Source: PKWO01 sp036561005
GTDB taxonomy: Bacteria; Pseudomonadota; Gammaproteobacteria; Burkholderiales; Burkholderiaceae_D
DNA length: 25,101 bases
Reading direction: 5' to 3'
Assembly (NCBI GenBank): GCA_036561005.1
Contig: DATBQE010000029.1
Location: forward strand, 1-25,101
Below the pieces are notes generated by a model, which saw nothing but the letters and a program-made list of their open reading frames with translations, ran no database searches and was not told the origin of the DNA. This document shows positions 24,597-25,101 of the stretch, piece after piece; position 1 is the first letter of the stretch; the number at the start of each line of letters is the position of its first letter. The position numbers and the translations under genes were made by a program.

Positions 24597-25101
<505 letters not shown>

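Overview
The window comes from a GC-rich Gram-negative bacterium. Two gene products carry classical lipoboxes, and the codon use and Pro-Thr-linked, CBM5/12-bearing polysaccharide-degrading enzymes would fit Burkholderiales, perhaps an Oxalobacteraceae member such as Collimonas or Janthinobacterium. That assignment is an impression from style, not a proven match. No rRNA, tRNA, CRISPR array, transposase or integrase was seen.

Region 1 (about 126-20188, minus strand) is one complete insecticidal-type Tc (toxin complex) operon of about 20 kb. It is transcribed in the order TcB-TcC fusion (2647 aa), then a very large N-terminal TcA half (2742 aa), then a C-terminal TcA half (1278 aa) carrying the pore-forming shaft and the TcB-binding domain. 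The gaps are only 42 and 11 bases and each downstream gene has its own Shine-Dalgarno. In the standard Tc scheme, TcA pentamers bind target cells and form the injection channel. The TcB-TcC shell docks on the channel, encloses the auto-cleaved C-terminal effector and releases it through the pore. Here TcA is split in a position like that of YenA1/YenA2, TcB and TcC are one polypeptide, and the last 316 residues, which should be the effector, match no toxin family I can recognise.

Region 2 (20189-20620) is a regulatory stretch between the Tc operon and a divergent gene. It holds a 15-bp-arm hairpin in the presumed Tc leader, a candidate Tc promoter beside an 8-bp inverted repeat, and a candidate promoter for the divergent gene. 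Region 3 (20621-21214, plus strand) is a 197-aa YdeI/OmpD-associated protein with DUF1801 and OmdA segments.

Region 4 (21344-25101) holds two divergent, paralogous lipoprotein genes. On the minus strand is a GH16 beta-glucanase with a CBM5/12 module, two ricin-type trefoils and two Pro-Thr linkers. On the plus strand is a gene with the same lipobox, CBM5/12 and Pro-Thr architecture, which then runs into a cysteine-every-third-residue tract and leaves the window. Their shared 1084-base intergenic region contains a 12-bp element placed at almost the same distance and orientation before each gene, a LacI-family-like operator and a 10-bp-arm hairpin.

The points most worth following up are the unrecognised Tc effector domain, the composite giant TcA, the cysteine-triplet protein at the right edge, and the shared element of the lipoprotein pair.
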